Made by a program: the position numbers and the translations under genes. The notes beneath the pieces are model-generated. The model worked only from the letters and a program-made list of their open reading frames with translations, did no database searches and had not been told where the DNA came from. Shown piece by piece: positions 1-11,486 of a stretch of 64,000 nt of DNA. The stretch comes from Lolium rigidum (lineage: Eukaryota > Streptophyta > Magnoliopsida > Poales > Poaceae): the NCBI RefSeq assembly GCF_022539505.1, contig NC_061514.1, positions 42,830,869 through 42,894,868 on the forward strand. The letters run 5' to 3'. Positions within the stretch are counted from its first letter, which is position 1. Each line of letters begins with the position of its first letter.

Positions 1-619
1 TCACCACTGAAGCTACATCATCTCACGTGATGATCGGTTTTGGTGTAGTGGATATGGATCGTGTGCCACTAAACAACTATGAGGGATGTTGTATTAAGTG
101 GGAGTTCATTAGTAATTAGATTAAAACATGAACTAATTATCATGAACATAGTCCGAATAGTATTTTGAATTAAATTTGTAGAATTGGCATCCGTTATCTA
201 CCATGCGCTAGTCTTGTAATTGAGATAGAAATACTGTTAAGTCTGACAAGTAACTTTATGGACTGGTACCGTATTGTTAAAGAATCAAGAAATGATTAAG
301 TCCTATTGCAAACTTTTAGTAAACCTCATTGCTGATTCAAGGAGCAATGGTTTCAATTAGTACCTAAAATCATCTTGTCTCCGTGAAACTTGAAATTCAA
401 ATCTGTTTGAAAAGTAAGGAGCTGGAAATTTTTGTTTTCAGAAATAAGCAAGGTATGAGATATATGTGATATCTAAGACCTTATTGCAAGATGATAGAAT
501 ATAATCTAGTGAGACTACATAAACTCATAAGTTTTATGGGAATGTACGAAGGTTGAAGACGCCAGGCATCCCAATCCTCCAACTAGTTGGGCACTAACGA
601 TATTCACATATCCATGAAG

Positions 620-800
620 TGATCGTTCTTAGTATGCACCGTTGCTAAGACTCGTCGTTTCGAAGCATCACGTGATGATCGGGTGTTATAGATTCTACGT
701 GTACATACAACGGGTGCAATCCAGATTTGCACATACGAGTACTAAGGTTAAACTTTACGAGCCTAGCATGTACAGACATGGTCTCGGAAATTCGTCATGA
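620..800 (+). other. Copia leader-like block in an unusual place
   Basis: This block closely resembles the leader at 27040-27190 of the third Copia, including the TGATGATCGGGTGT stretch and the run ending in CATGGTCTCGGAA. Here it lies after the gag-start-like sequence instead of before it. That suggests the internal region was rearranged before the copy spread. The similarity is visible by eye; the history is inferred. Confidence 0.55.
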
Positions 801-3071
801 TTTGATGGATAAAATTATGAGTGAAATTGTTCATCACATTAAAAAGTTACTAATAGTGAAATCTGGAAATCTTATCATGTCATGATCAACTTCAAAGAAA
901 GAACCTCAAGGTTATTGGTATTTGACCAACGGACCTAGAAGTTATTTAAGGTGAAGTGATTTCTAAAAATGAGGAAAGCTAAAAGAGAAACTACAAAAGA
1001 TTTTGGCAGAAAAGAAAAAAAAACTAGAAAGTCTAGCTCATGTGTATATAGATGATATACAAGTTATGAATGTATTCCTTTTTTGGTCACACAATGAAAA
1101 TCTTGGGTATTTGTACCATATTGGTTGGTATGAGGTGTCATACAAAACAACGCAATACAAGAATACAATGGCCTAAGTGACTGAAAAGGAATATGGTAGG
1201 AATGCACATCTAGAACAAAATAAAGTGTTATTGTGTTCATCATTGTCATTCTACTTAGCCCTTCAGATTTATAATAAAGAACTTTATAATTGTTGTTTTG
1301 TTCTAGTCAAATGAAAATAATGAGTTGTTCAAATTATGATAGTATTCCATGTACGATGGATAAGTTATTATAAATCTTTATGGTGAAGCACACATGCATA
1401 ACACTGACGCTAAAATGCCATAAGGCAAATGATGTGAATTCCACTTATTAGTGGAACCGCCATTTAGGTCATGTTAGAAAGGAACGCATGAAGGAACTCC
1501 ATGCAAATGGATTTTTGGAGTCATTTGATTTTTGAATCGTTTGACGCTTGCAAATCTCTTCTAAAGATAATGACTAAAATTCCGTTCATAGGCCGAAAAG
1601 TTGAACGGGTAACTGACTTAGTGGAAACATACATAATGTTGTATGTGGTTCACTGGGCATAGTTGTGTGCGGGAGATTCTTCTATTTCATGAAAACTTCC
1701 AACAATGAATTGAGTGTATACATGTGGATATATATTTATTCGATAAGGAAGAAGTTTGAAACATTTGAGTGGATTCAAATAAATTTCAGCATAAAGTGGG
1801 AATCATCGTAATAGAAAAGTCAAATATCTGTGATTGGATCATGGTGGAAATATTTGAATTACGAGTTTTAGCGAACATCTAAGAGAGTTATGAAATTGTT
1901 CTACAACCCCACATTTCTTGGAGTATCATAGTGATGATCGAGTGTTCGAGAGACGTATCAAAATCTGTTGGATTAATGATGTGATAAAATAAAATGATGC
2001 CATTATATTTTGGTGGATTATGCTTTAGAGACTACCGCTTTTACACTGAATAGAGCATCATCATAATCCGTTGAAATGACACCATACGAGTTATGGCATG
2101 GGTATAAACCCTAATAGGCCTTTCTTGAATTTTGGTATGCGTAGCAAAAGTAATGAGTTTACAACCAAAATCGGATGGATGTCTTTGTTGGTTATCCCAG
2201 AGAATTAAATTGGGAAATCTTTCCACTATGAAGTAAAAGACAAAAGTGTTTGTTAATGTTACTTGCTTATTTCCAAGAAATTGTTTTCTAGCGAAGTATT
2301 TGAGTGGGAGGACAATGGAACTTGATAGGGTTCATGAACCTGAGCATGATGATCAGAGTAGCGCAGCATCGGAAATGGTTCCGAAAGCGGCCACGACGAT
2401 CATGGCTCCCATGTCTACAAAGTGTTATAGTCATGGAGATCGAAGTACCTGTTGAACCTTATAGGTATGGTTTATTTTGTGATCAAATAAATGATTTGTG
2501 GACAAAAGATTGATTTTGAACAATGATAAACTAACTACATACAAAGAAGTTATGATGGGCCCTGACTCCGTTAAAAATGGCTGTGCACCATGAAATCCAA
2601 GATAAGTGAATACTTTTTGAAAGTAAATGGATCTATAAAATTGATGGACTTGGATGGAATATCCTTGAAGAAGCTCGACTTGTCGAAAATTTGTTTACGA
2701 CAAAGTTCAAAGAGTTGACTACGATAAGATTAGATCTTCCGTAGCAATTCTTATAGTCTATGTGGATTATTCTAGTAATCACTACATATTTCCTTTATGA
2801 GATATGATAGTAGGATGGCAGAAATACATTCCTTACCAGAAGTGTGTATGAAGGATGTATACTAGATACAAACCAAAGAGTTTTGCTAGTCTGTAGAATA
2901 CTAGATGGGTATACAAACTTCCCTGGATGAAGTAAGTATCACGGAGTTTGAATCTTCAACGGATGAAATAATCAAAGAGTTTTGATTTCATTAGAAACGA
3001 TGAAGATGCTTGCAATTGCAAGAAATTAAGTGGGAGCGCTGAGACATAGTTATAATATTATATGTGGCTGA

Positions 3072-3076
3072 CATAT
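3072..3076 (+). repeat. Target-site duplication CATAT, left copy
   Basis: CATAT sits immediately before TGATACG of the Gypsy element and is repeated at 4305-4309 directly after its last bases ATCA. It marks the left integration point inside the Copia reverse-transcriptase region. Confidence 0.85.
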
Positions 3077-3239
3077 TGATACGTCTCAAACGTATCTATA
3101 ATTTCTTATGTTCCATGCTAGTTATATGACAATACTCACATGTTTTACATACACTTTACATCATTTTTATGCATTTTCCGGCACTAACCTATTAACAAGA
3201 TGCCGAAGCACCGCTCCTCATGTTTCGCTGTTTTGGTTT

Positions 3240-3339
3240 NNNNNNNNNNNNNNNNNNNNNNNNNNNNNNNNNNNNNNNNNNNNNNNNNNNNNNNNNNNNN
3301 NNNNNNNNNNNNNNNNNNNNNNNNNNNNNNNNNNNNNNN
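3240..3339. other. Assembly gap, 100 N
   Basis: Exactly 100 undetermined bases inside the Sabrina-type element. The fixed length suggests a placeholder. Open frames that run through it are artefacts. Confidence 0.95.
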
Positions 3340-3466
3340 CTTCATTCATCTCATATGCTTTACAATAGTATTGATCAAGATTATGATAGTAGCATGTCAC
3401 TTCAGAAATTATCCTTGTTATCGTTTACCTACTCGAGGGCGAGTAGGAACTAAGCTTAGGGATGCT

Positions 3467-4304
3467 TGATACGTCTCAAACGTATCTATAATTTCTTATG
3501 TTCCATGCTAGTTATATGACAATACTCACATGTTTTACATACACATTACATCATTTTTATGCATTTTCCGGCACTAACCTATTAACAAGATGCCGAAGCG
3601 CCAGTTCCTGTTTTCTGCTGTTTTTGGTTTCAGAAATCCTACACAGCAAATATTCTCGGAATTGGACGAAACAAAAGCCCACGGTCTTATTTTGCACGAA
3701 GCCTTCCAGAAGTCCGAAGAGGAGACGAAGAGGGGCGACGAGGCGGCCACACCCTAGGGGGGCGCGGCCCCACCCCTGGGCGCGCCGCCCTATGGGGTGG
3801 GCCCCTCGGGCGCCTCCCAACTCTGCCCCTTCGCCTATATAATCTCTCCGTCGCGAAAACCCTATCACCGAGAGCCACGATACGAGACGCCGCCAATCCC
3901 ATCTCGGGGGATTCAGGAGATCGCCTCCGGCACCCTGCCGGAGAGGGGAATCACCACCGCAGGGCTCTACAATCTACTGCAATCTCTGTTCTTTGTTGTT
4001 CATCGCAAACAAACATCATTCTCCACACCATACGTTTAATCCTTTGTTTTCAGCAAGCCGGTGAGATTGACAACCTCACTGTTAAGTTGGGGAAAAGTAT
4101 TGTGATTGTGTTGTGCAGGTTCCACGTTGGCGCCGGAATCCCTGGTGTTGCGCCGCACTACACTCCTTCACCAACAACCTTCACGTGGCCTTCATCTCCT
4201 ACTGGTTCGATAACCTTGGTTTCTTACTGAGGGAAAACTTGCTGCTGTACGCATCATACCTTCCTCTTGGGGTTCCCAACGTACGTGTGCTTCACGCGCC
4301 ATCA
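3467..4304 (+). repeat. 3' LTR of the Sabrina-type element, internally deleted
   Basis: It begins TGATACGTCTCAAACG and ends GCGCCATCA. The 3' part reads like the reverse complement of 33500-33780, with the shared block TTGGCGCCGGAATCCCTGG near 4127-4145. A TATA-like stretch (CTATATAATC) is near 3835. The middle of a full Sabrina LTR is missing. Confidence 0.8.
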
Positions 4305-4309
4305 CATAT
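4305..4309 (+). repeat. Target-site duplication CATAT, right copy
   Basis: Second copy of CATAT. The interrupted Copia coding remnant resumes directly behind it. Confidence 0.85.
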
Positions 4310-5292
4310 CATTGATTATAAATGATGTAATTATATACTTGATGTGATTAAAAGGTTTCATTGAGAATTAACTTCAATGAAAGAATATGGACTGAGACAT
4401 ATTTAGTGTCAAGATCTATGAAGATAGATTGAAACACATAATAAGTTTAAGTCAAAGTACATAGAATGAATATTGAAGTAGTTCAATATAAAAATATTAA
4501 GAAGGTGTTCTTTTCCATGTGAAGGTTTAACAAGACTTGTGTGTATTTGACACTCGATGAGTAAAAACACATGAGTGATTTTAGATCACGAATAATATGT
4601 ACAAAATCAGATGTCCTGTGCTCTAAACTGTTACGAGCATATACCAGAATGATTCATGCAATGATCATTGGACAACAGTAAGAATATCCCTGAGTGCTTT
4701 AGAAGAACCAAGGAGATATATATATATATATAGTTTTGTATGGGGTAATGACAAACAAATCGCTGTAAGGTGTTGCACCGATATTAGTTTGGTCTCATAT
4801 AAAAATAAAATTTCAATCTCAATTAGGCTAAGTGTTGTTTAAAAGGTAGCACAATGAGCTAGAAGAAGTCTATGCTAGATTTAGATGAGTTCTAAATATT
4901 GTGACGGATTCTACAAACAAAGGCAGAGTATGTCATTGTTTTGACAATGACTGAGGATGTTAAGTCGAGGAGTTCTTTGAGAACTTGGTGTAGTTCCGAT
5001 AGTGTCAGAACTTTGAAGCTATATTGTGTATGACAATATTAGTGACTTATTTCAGACCGCGGAATTAAGGTTCTACCAGAGGATTAAGCATATATAATTA
5101 ATGCCGACTTATTTGGAAAATGAGTGATGCGTTGAGACGCAAATGAATTGCAAAATACATACGTTTCTGAGCGTGTCAGATCCGTTGACTAAAACCTCTC
5201 CCGTGAGCAAAACATGATAAGCACCGGAAGGCCAAGGTGTTATATCTTTACAAATGTAAACTAGATTATTGACTCTAGTGCAAGTGGGAGAC

Positions 5293-7020
5293 TGTTGGAG
5301 ATATGCCCAAGAGGCAATAATAAATTAGTTATTGTTATATCTTAGTGTTCATGATAAATGTTTACATCCCATGCTATAATTGTATTAACCGAAACATTGA
5401 TACATGTGTGTTATGTAAACAACAAGGAGTCCCTAGTAAGCCTCTTGTATAACTAGCTTGTTGATTAATAGATGATCATGGTTTCATGATCATGAACATT
5501 GGATGTTGTTAATAACAAGGTTATGTCATTGGGTGAATGATATAATGGACATACACCCAAATAAGAGTAGCATGAGATCAAGTCATTAAGTTCAACTTGC
5601 TATAAGCTTTCGATACATAGTTACCTAGCTAGTCCTTCGACCATGAGATCATGTAAATCACCTACACCGGAAGGGTACTTTGATTACATCAAACGCCATT
5701 GCGTAAATGGGTGGTTATAAAGATGGGATTAAGTATTCGGAAAGTGTGAGTTGAGGCATATGGATCAACAGTGGGATTTGTGCATCCCGATGACGGAAAG
5801 ATATACTCTGGACCCTCTCGGTGGAATGTCGTCTGATTAGCTTGCAAGCATGTGACTGGGTCACAAGAGATGACATAGCACGGTACGTGTAAAGATTACT
5901 TGTCGGTAACGAGGTTGAACTAGGTATGGAGATACCGATGATCGAACCTCGGACAAGTAAAGTATCGCGTGACAAAGGGAATCGGTATCGTATGTAAATG
6001 GTTCAATCGATCACTAAGTTATCGTTGAATGTGTGGGAGCCATTATGGATCTCCAGATCCCGCTATTGGTTATTGGTCGGAGAGGAGTCTCGACCATGTC
6101 TGCATAGTTCACGAACCGTAGGGTGACGCGCTTAAGGTTTGATGTCGCATAAGTAGATTCGGAATATGAGATGGAGTCCGAAGTTTGTTCGGAGTCTCGG
6201 ATGGGATCCAGGACATCACGAGGAGGTCCGGAATGGTCCGGAGAATAAGATTCATATAAGGGAAGTTGATTTCTAGGTTTCGGAAAAGTTCGGGATTTTT
6301 CCGGTGGAAGACCGGGAAGGTTCTAGAAGGATCCGGGGGGTCCACCATGGGGCCCACGACCTAGGGGGTCCAACATGGGCCGAGGGGGTGCATCCTAGCC
6401 CTAATGGGCCAGGGGCACATGCCCCTCAAGGCCCAAGTTGGCCACCCTTAGGGTTTTCCCAAAAACCCTAGGGGGGATCAACTTGGGGGGATGAATTCCC
6501 TCTCCCCCCTTTGTCCGCCGGCCCTAGATGGGTTTGGGGCTTTGGGGGGCCACCCAAACCGACCTCCCCCCTATATAAAGAGGGGAGGGGGCAGGGGGCG
6601 TTCACCCCTTCCTGACCTAGCTCTGGCCGCCCCCTCTCTCCTCCACAATGCTGTACCGGCTTGGCGAAGCCCTGCAGTTTTTTCTCCTCCACCACCACAA
6701 CCACGCCGTCGTGCTGCTGGGATTCCGAGGGGATCTACCACACCTCCGCTGCCCGCTGGAACGGGGAGAGGACGGGCTTCATCGACACCGTACGCACGAC
6801 CGAGTACGGAAGTGTTGCCGGATTGCAGCACTGGATGATCGACTACATCAACAACGAGATCTAATCTCGTAGGCTTTGGAATCTTCGAGGGTTAGTCTCA
6901 CATGATCTTCTTGTTGCTTCGATCTTGGTAGATTAGATCTTGCTTCTTCCTAGATAGGATCTTGGTTTTTGTTCATGTTCACGGTAGAAATTTTTTGTTT
7001 TCCATGCAACGAACCCATCA
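5293..7020 (+). repeat. 3' LTR of Angela/BARE-type Copia copy 1
   Basis: The 1728-bp LTR begins TGTTGGAGATATGCCC and ends GAACCCATCA. It follows the polypurine tract at 5281-5290. It is nearly identical to the LTR that starts at 14685; one visible difference is CTAGCTAG near 5627 against CTAG in the other copy. Length and ends are typical of wheat Angela/WIS and barley BARE1 LTRs. Short open frames within it (for example 6468-6838) fall in GC-rich LTR sequence and are not genes. Confidence 0.88.
6572..6579 (+). promoter_or_regulatory. TATA box of the Angela-type LTR
   Basis: TATATAAA sits in a C-rich context followed by G-rich sequence, the core promoter position of this LTR class. The same box lies at 15959-15966 in the second copy. 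Confidence 0.65.
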
Positions 7021-8010
7021 ACCATATATAAGAATATCAATTGTCAAGGACAATGATCATATTGAAATTATTTTCCGGTGGTGTATTGCTGGAATATTTA
7101 CGATCAACTTCACAAGAGGTATATTACAAAAGATATGAATTAATAGGTATGCACAAAATAGAGGTTCTTGATATACACAACCATGCAAAGCAATGATTAT
7201 GATAACTTTAAGCAAACGGTTTCCCAAATAAGATATAGAGATATGTATTTGAGGAAAACCATACCAAGAATCTCTTACTCAAACAAAGAACCAATAAGAT
7301 GAGCAATAAAGTCTTTTAGTAAATGTAGAGCTTGTTTGAGAAAAAACATGCCACCTAGGAATAAGATAAAATGGAGTATAAACTTTAAGTGGCACTACCT
7401 CATATGTTCACATCTTCTAGGTTAGTGATATGCACAAAGCATATTACTCCCCGATAATGTGATACAACGTTTCTTTCCAACAAGGAGGCAAATAAAATTC
7501 AAGTAGAGATAATTAATGGACATTTCGAATTAAAAATTCTCATGAGTATGACAAAGAAAGAGAGATGCCAAATCATAACACTCCCCCAAAATGGGATGGT
7601 CCATTAATCACTCATAAACGAGCCGAATAAGATACTATCAAGATGAAATAAAGACTCCAAGAAAACACACAACCCAAAAATAAATATATGATGCGTCAAC
7701 CATCAAATACAAACTCGAATACACAAGATAAGCAAGAATAAGACTCATCATATACAAAACCACGCTAGGTGCAAAACCAAAAACATGCAAAGGGGAAAGT
7801 AACTTACAATGTAGAGGGGTTAAGTACAAGGATATAAGATAGACAGATGACAATCCTCATGAATTGGCTTGAACAAATATAATATATGAAGATCCCTTGA
7901 TTCTTCATGTGGTAGCCGAGTCTCCAATGCCCTCCAAACACACCTATTGATCAAGTCTTGGATTTTTGGTCCCCAACAAAGTTGGGTCCTAAGATGTTAG
8001 TCACAATAGG
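7021..8010 (-). other. Noncoding internal sequence of the SIRE-like element, downstream of gag
   Basis: AT-rich sequence with no long frame and no pol motifs. A purine-rich stretch resembling a polypurine tract (CCATTTTGGGGGAGTG on the minus strand) lies near 7585. The gag-like frame continues without a start for some 24 codons past the stop at 8011. The Angela LTR junction is at 7020/7021. Confidence 0.6.
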
Positions 8011-10250
8011 CTAGGGAACCCAAATGGTTCTTTTCTTGAAGCCACTTTGAGTCCCAATAAACTTGGCAAACACATTTCCATCCTTATCTTTCCTAAGAGA
8101 ATATTCATCATCAATAATAATAGGATTTGATGAGGTACCGTTTAAACATGAAGAAGCGAAGTGCCCCTTCTTGCGACATACGTAGCAAGTACTTCCCTTA
8201 TTCTTCATCTTTGATTTCTTGACCCTGGAAGCTTTATTTTGAATGTCATTGGGAAGTCGCCTCTCTTCAACTTGAGGTTGGACTTGAGCTTGTGGATGCT
8301 TCCCTTGTGTCTTCTTACTCAACTGCTTCTTCTTCAATGGGCAATCTCTAGCATGATGCCCTTCAACCTTGCACTTGAAGCAAATAATCTTGGCCGAATT
8401 CTTGACTTTGTCTTGGACATTCTTATTGTTGACCTTTGACTTGTTCTTTTCATTGGAGTTGAATCCAAGTCCACTTTTATCTTTAGGGAATCTTGGCACA
8501 CTCGACATATCATTGAGTGTGGAATTCCCTCCTTGGCATTTTTCCAAGTCCTTCTCCAAACTAGTGACTTGGTCCTTGAGCTCTTTGATTTCCTCTACAA
8601 GGTTAGTAGTAATACAAGTACTCGAGGAAGTAGAAGCTTTATTATTAGAACAACAAGGCAAATCAACTAATTCATCACAAGATGTAGCAATATTGTGTCT
8701 AGATGAATTACTAGGACTAGCACATGGCAATATAACATTTTGAGTATGGGTAGTGCTAATTTCAACATGAGGCTCACAAGATGTTATCTTAGTGATACTT
8801 ACCTCATAAGCTAACTTTAGCTCTTCATAAGATATTAGAGTACTTTTATGAGAGCCCGAGAGTTTCTCATAACTTTCTTCCAATTTCCTAAATTAATTTG
8901 CTTGTTATCAATTCAAGTTGAGTTTTTAGCTCAACCTTCTCTTTTAATGTAGATGCTTCACAAAAAGTAGAGTTAGTAGCACAAGTATCATTAATATATT
9001 TTTCCTTTTCAACCTCATAGGATTCAATCTTTTGTGTGAGCAGAAAAGTAGTACACTTCTCCTCTCTTAGCTCTTGCTTGAGGAGATTGAATCTCATCCT
9101 CCCATTTTCAACATGGGACTCCAACTCCTCAATGGTTTCCTTGTCTTTATACACGGTATCCAGTAAGTTTTCAAATTTGGCACGAGCAATATCATTGACA
9201 CGAAGAGGATGATATATAACGACCATCTCACGTAAGAAATCCATATTTCTTTCATAATCACTATCATATTCATCATCACTCTCCTCATTAGGAGTTATGT
9301 TGGAATACGAGGTAGGAGTTACCTTAGATCCCTTTGCCATAAGGCTCATGTGTATAGCGGAGGATGATGATGTTTCACTTGAAGAGGATTGAACTTCACT
9401 ATGAAGAGTAGGACAATTTTTACCAAGGTTTCCATACTCATGACATTCGTAGCATGTTCTTCTCTTGAATTGTTTATTCTTATTTCTTCTAGAAATTTCC
9501 TCCATGATGATGCGACCCAAGTTCTCTTTGATTTCCCCTACATGGTTAGCCATACAACAACTAGGGGAAATAGATGCATCTTGGTCATGGTCACAACAAG
9601 AAGAAAGCATATCATCATAAAATTTAATCAAGCAAATTTTAGGAGGTATACAATGACCTTCAACACAAGAATGAGTGAAGAACTTTTTGCACAAAGTGTT
9701 TAGGTCCAAGCTATCTATACCATTATAAACAATACAAGAGGAATCATCGATGCAAATAACATTTGCATTATCACAAGTGATTTCCCCACTCACCATGTCA
9801 TTACCTTGTGTAATGTCACATGTTGATGAGGTAGACGCCATTGGATTATCATCATGACCAGAGGTGGAAGCAATTTGGAGCTCTTCATGATTTTAAGTTC
9901 AAGTAGGCTCCTTGGGAAGATGATCAATCTCAAGATAAGTAGACCCACCAAAGTTTTCTTCAAGCTTTGTCCATATTTCATTAGACGTCTTGCACTTTGA
10001 AGCCATCATTATCACATAGACTATGGGGCTCAAAGACAAAACAAATTCATTAGATACTTGAGCTTGAAGATGTAAATTTCTCTCATCCTCTATAGATAGA
10101 TTTTGAGGATCCATCGGAGGAGAGAAACCTACATCTAGAAATTGCTCAATATTTGGACACAAAGTCCGAAGTTTGCAAAGAATATGATTTTTCCATGAAG
10201 GGTAATTTGTGCCATCAAAGATAATTGTGTCATTGAGAATTAAACCTCTA
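8011..10250 (-). pseudogene. Gag polyprotein of the SIRE-like Copia, broken into three frames
   Basis: Gag would form the virus-like particle and bind element RNA. The first piece (about 10250-9899) reads FDGTNYPSWK and then an IWTKLEENFGG-like stretch, typical of the Copia gag N-terminal domain; no ATG is seen. The second piece (9841-8888) has an imperfect zinc knuckle CYECHEYGNLGKNC lacking its histidine, an acidic serine-rich stretch and a probable coiled coil. The third piece (8883-8011) contains two good knuckles, CFKCKVEGHHARDC and CYVCRKKGHFASSC, lysine-rich linkers, and ends IWVP at a stop. The pieces are colinear and separated by frameshifts or stops, so this was one gag of over 700 residues. 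No pol follows. Confidence 0.75.
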
Positions 10251-10299
10251 GCTTACATCTTTACACTCAAGGCGGTGAAGCCTAAGCAAGAGTGACCTT

Positions 10300-10311
10300 G
10301 CTCTGATACCA
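10300..10311 (-). other. Primer-binding site for tRNA-Met (SIRE-like element)
   Basis: On the minus strand TGGTATCAGAGC follows the LTR end TTTCA by two bases (AT). This is the usual Copia primer site complementary to the 3' end of initiator tRNA-Met, and it fixes the element's orientation. Confidence 0.8.
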
Positions 10312-11018
10312 ATTGAAAGTTCAATGTCGGTAACCTAGAGAGGGGGGGTGAATAGGTTCTACAATTTTTTCTTGACTTGTTTGCACTTTTAGGCTATGCG
10401 AATAAATAAAGTGGCCTAATGCAAACTAAGTGGAGCACCCTATATGAAAAAATACATATATCAAGAACTTCAAGCTCGATGGCTATCACAAAATAAATAA
10501 GTGAAAAGAAATAACCGAAGCACGCGGAGACGATGATGTATCCCGATGTTCACTTCCTTGAGGGGAAGCTAGTCACCGTTGGAGAGGTGCGGTACCACGA
10601 AGGACACCGAACGCCACGAAGGCACACCTTCTTCTCCGTGAGTTCCTTCCACGAAGTAGGAGCTCGTTCCACTATGTGAAGAACTTAGGGAGGCCTTCAA
10701 TCCCGTACAAAATTTCCGGCTCGATCACAAAATTGATCGCTCCCGGCGACCGCTACCGCCTAGGAGTCCTCAACCTCCAACAGTAACAAGATCGGAGAGG
10801 AAAACTTGGTATGATGGCTCAAATCGAAATATGTGTGGTTGAAAGAGAAAGGGTGAGGAGATCTTCGAGCTGCATGGATCAACTCTCAAAATCGATGGAC
10901 GAATCTCTCGAAATCAAGGATTTGAGTTGGGGAATAGAGAAGAAGTTCTTGAGACCTTTAGCAATTAGATCTAGTTCAAAAGGAATGGCAAAGATAAGGA
11001 TCCACATAATTGAAATTG

Positions 11019-11027
11019 CCTTATATA
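11019..11027 (-). promoter_or_regulatory. TATA box of the SIRE-like LTR
   Basis: TATATAAGG on the minus strand, about 1.6 kb into the LTR, consistent with a U3/R boundary. The dyad cluster lies 48-467 bp upstream in transcription direction. Confidence 0.55.
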
Positions 11028-11074
11028 GCAAATATAGCCGTTGGGGTCGAATTCGCGCAGAAAGAAGAAACTGG

Positions 11075-11486
11075 CCGGTATAACCGGCTCTGGGCCCGGT
11101 CATACCGGCCCAGCTGACTGGAGCAAGGGACAGAAAACAGGAAAGTCAGCCGGTACAACCGGCCTGGGCCCGGTCATACCGGCCCAACTAACTGGACAAA
11201 AGGTGCACGATGAAAAGTAGCGACCAGCGCTGCGGGCGCGTGGGCGAGAGGGGCCGAGGCGGCCGTGTGCGGGCGCGTGCCTAGAGATCGCGGGCGTTGG
11301 GCGAGGCACGCAGCAGCGCATGCCGATGCGGAGCAGCGCACGCGCGTGGGTCATGTGATCCAGAGATTTTTTTTGGCAAAGCCAGCGCCATGAAAGGAAA
11401 CAAGAAAAGGAGCGTGGAGGAATCAAGCCAGGGAAGAAAAGAAAGGCCAGCGAGGAGAGAGGAACTGTGCCGGCCGGTTTGACCGG
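11075..11486. promoter_or_regulatory. Cluster of five CCGGT-N3-ACCGG dyads in U3
   Basis: Perfect 13-bp dyads with different 3-bp spacers occur at 11075-11087 (ATA), 11096-11108 (CAT), 11150-11162 (ACA), 11170-11182 (CAT) and 11474-11486 (TTG). The first four belong to two ~75-bp direct repeats. The half-site is constant and the spacer varies, as for a dimeric DNA-binding protein site; that role is inferred. Confidence 0.6.

Larger units (their letters stand above)
3077..4304 (+). mobile_element. Sabrina-type Gypsy element with an assembly gap inside
   Basis: The 5' LTR starts at 3077 (TGATACGTCT) and is cut by the N run at 3240. After the gap come 127 bases of 3' internal sequence (3340-3466), ending in the polypurine-like AAGCTTAGGGATGCT. 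The 3' LTR is 3467-4304. CATAT flanks both ends, which proves one insertion event. The LTR is 838 bp against about 1.6 kb for the Sabrina LTR at 33500-41898, so a central LTR deletion is likely after about 3985. True length is unknown because of the gap, and no gag or pol is visible. Confidence 0.8.
1..5292 (+). mobile_element. Degenerate internal region of an Angela/BARE-type Copia element (copy 1)
   Basis: This is the internal part of a Copia retrotransposon that begins before the window and ends at the LTR at 5293. Leader-like sequence lies at 1-180. A stretch resembling the gag start follows near 188, compare 27454 in the third Copia. A second leader-like block is at about 620-800, a reverse-transcriptase remnant at 3058-3075, and the usual end of the internal region (polypurine CAAGTGGGAG) at 5281-5290. 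No reading frame over about 90 codons survives, so no protein is expected. The family is recognised from leader and LTR similarity. The sequence is interrupted at 3077-4304 by a Gypsy element. Apart from the features listed within it I see nothing else. Confidence 0.8.

Noticed and set aside
3108..3469. Frames crossing an N run
   Set aside because: They consist largely of undetermined residues across an assembly gap. The same applies at 28027-28545 and 55788-56271.
3557..3902. Overlapping GC-rich frames in Gypsy LTRs (also 16050-16464, 18788-19293, 34794-35293, 39864-40376, 41467-41867)
   Set aside because: All lie at the same place in LTR U3/R regions on both strands and contain promoter sequence. 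They are not conserved as proteins.
4705..4732. TA microsatellite as a promoter
   Set aside because: A simple TA run inside a decayed Copia interior, with no associated gene.
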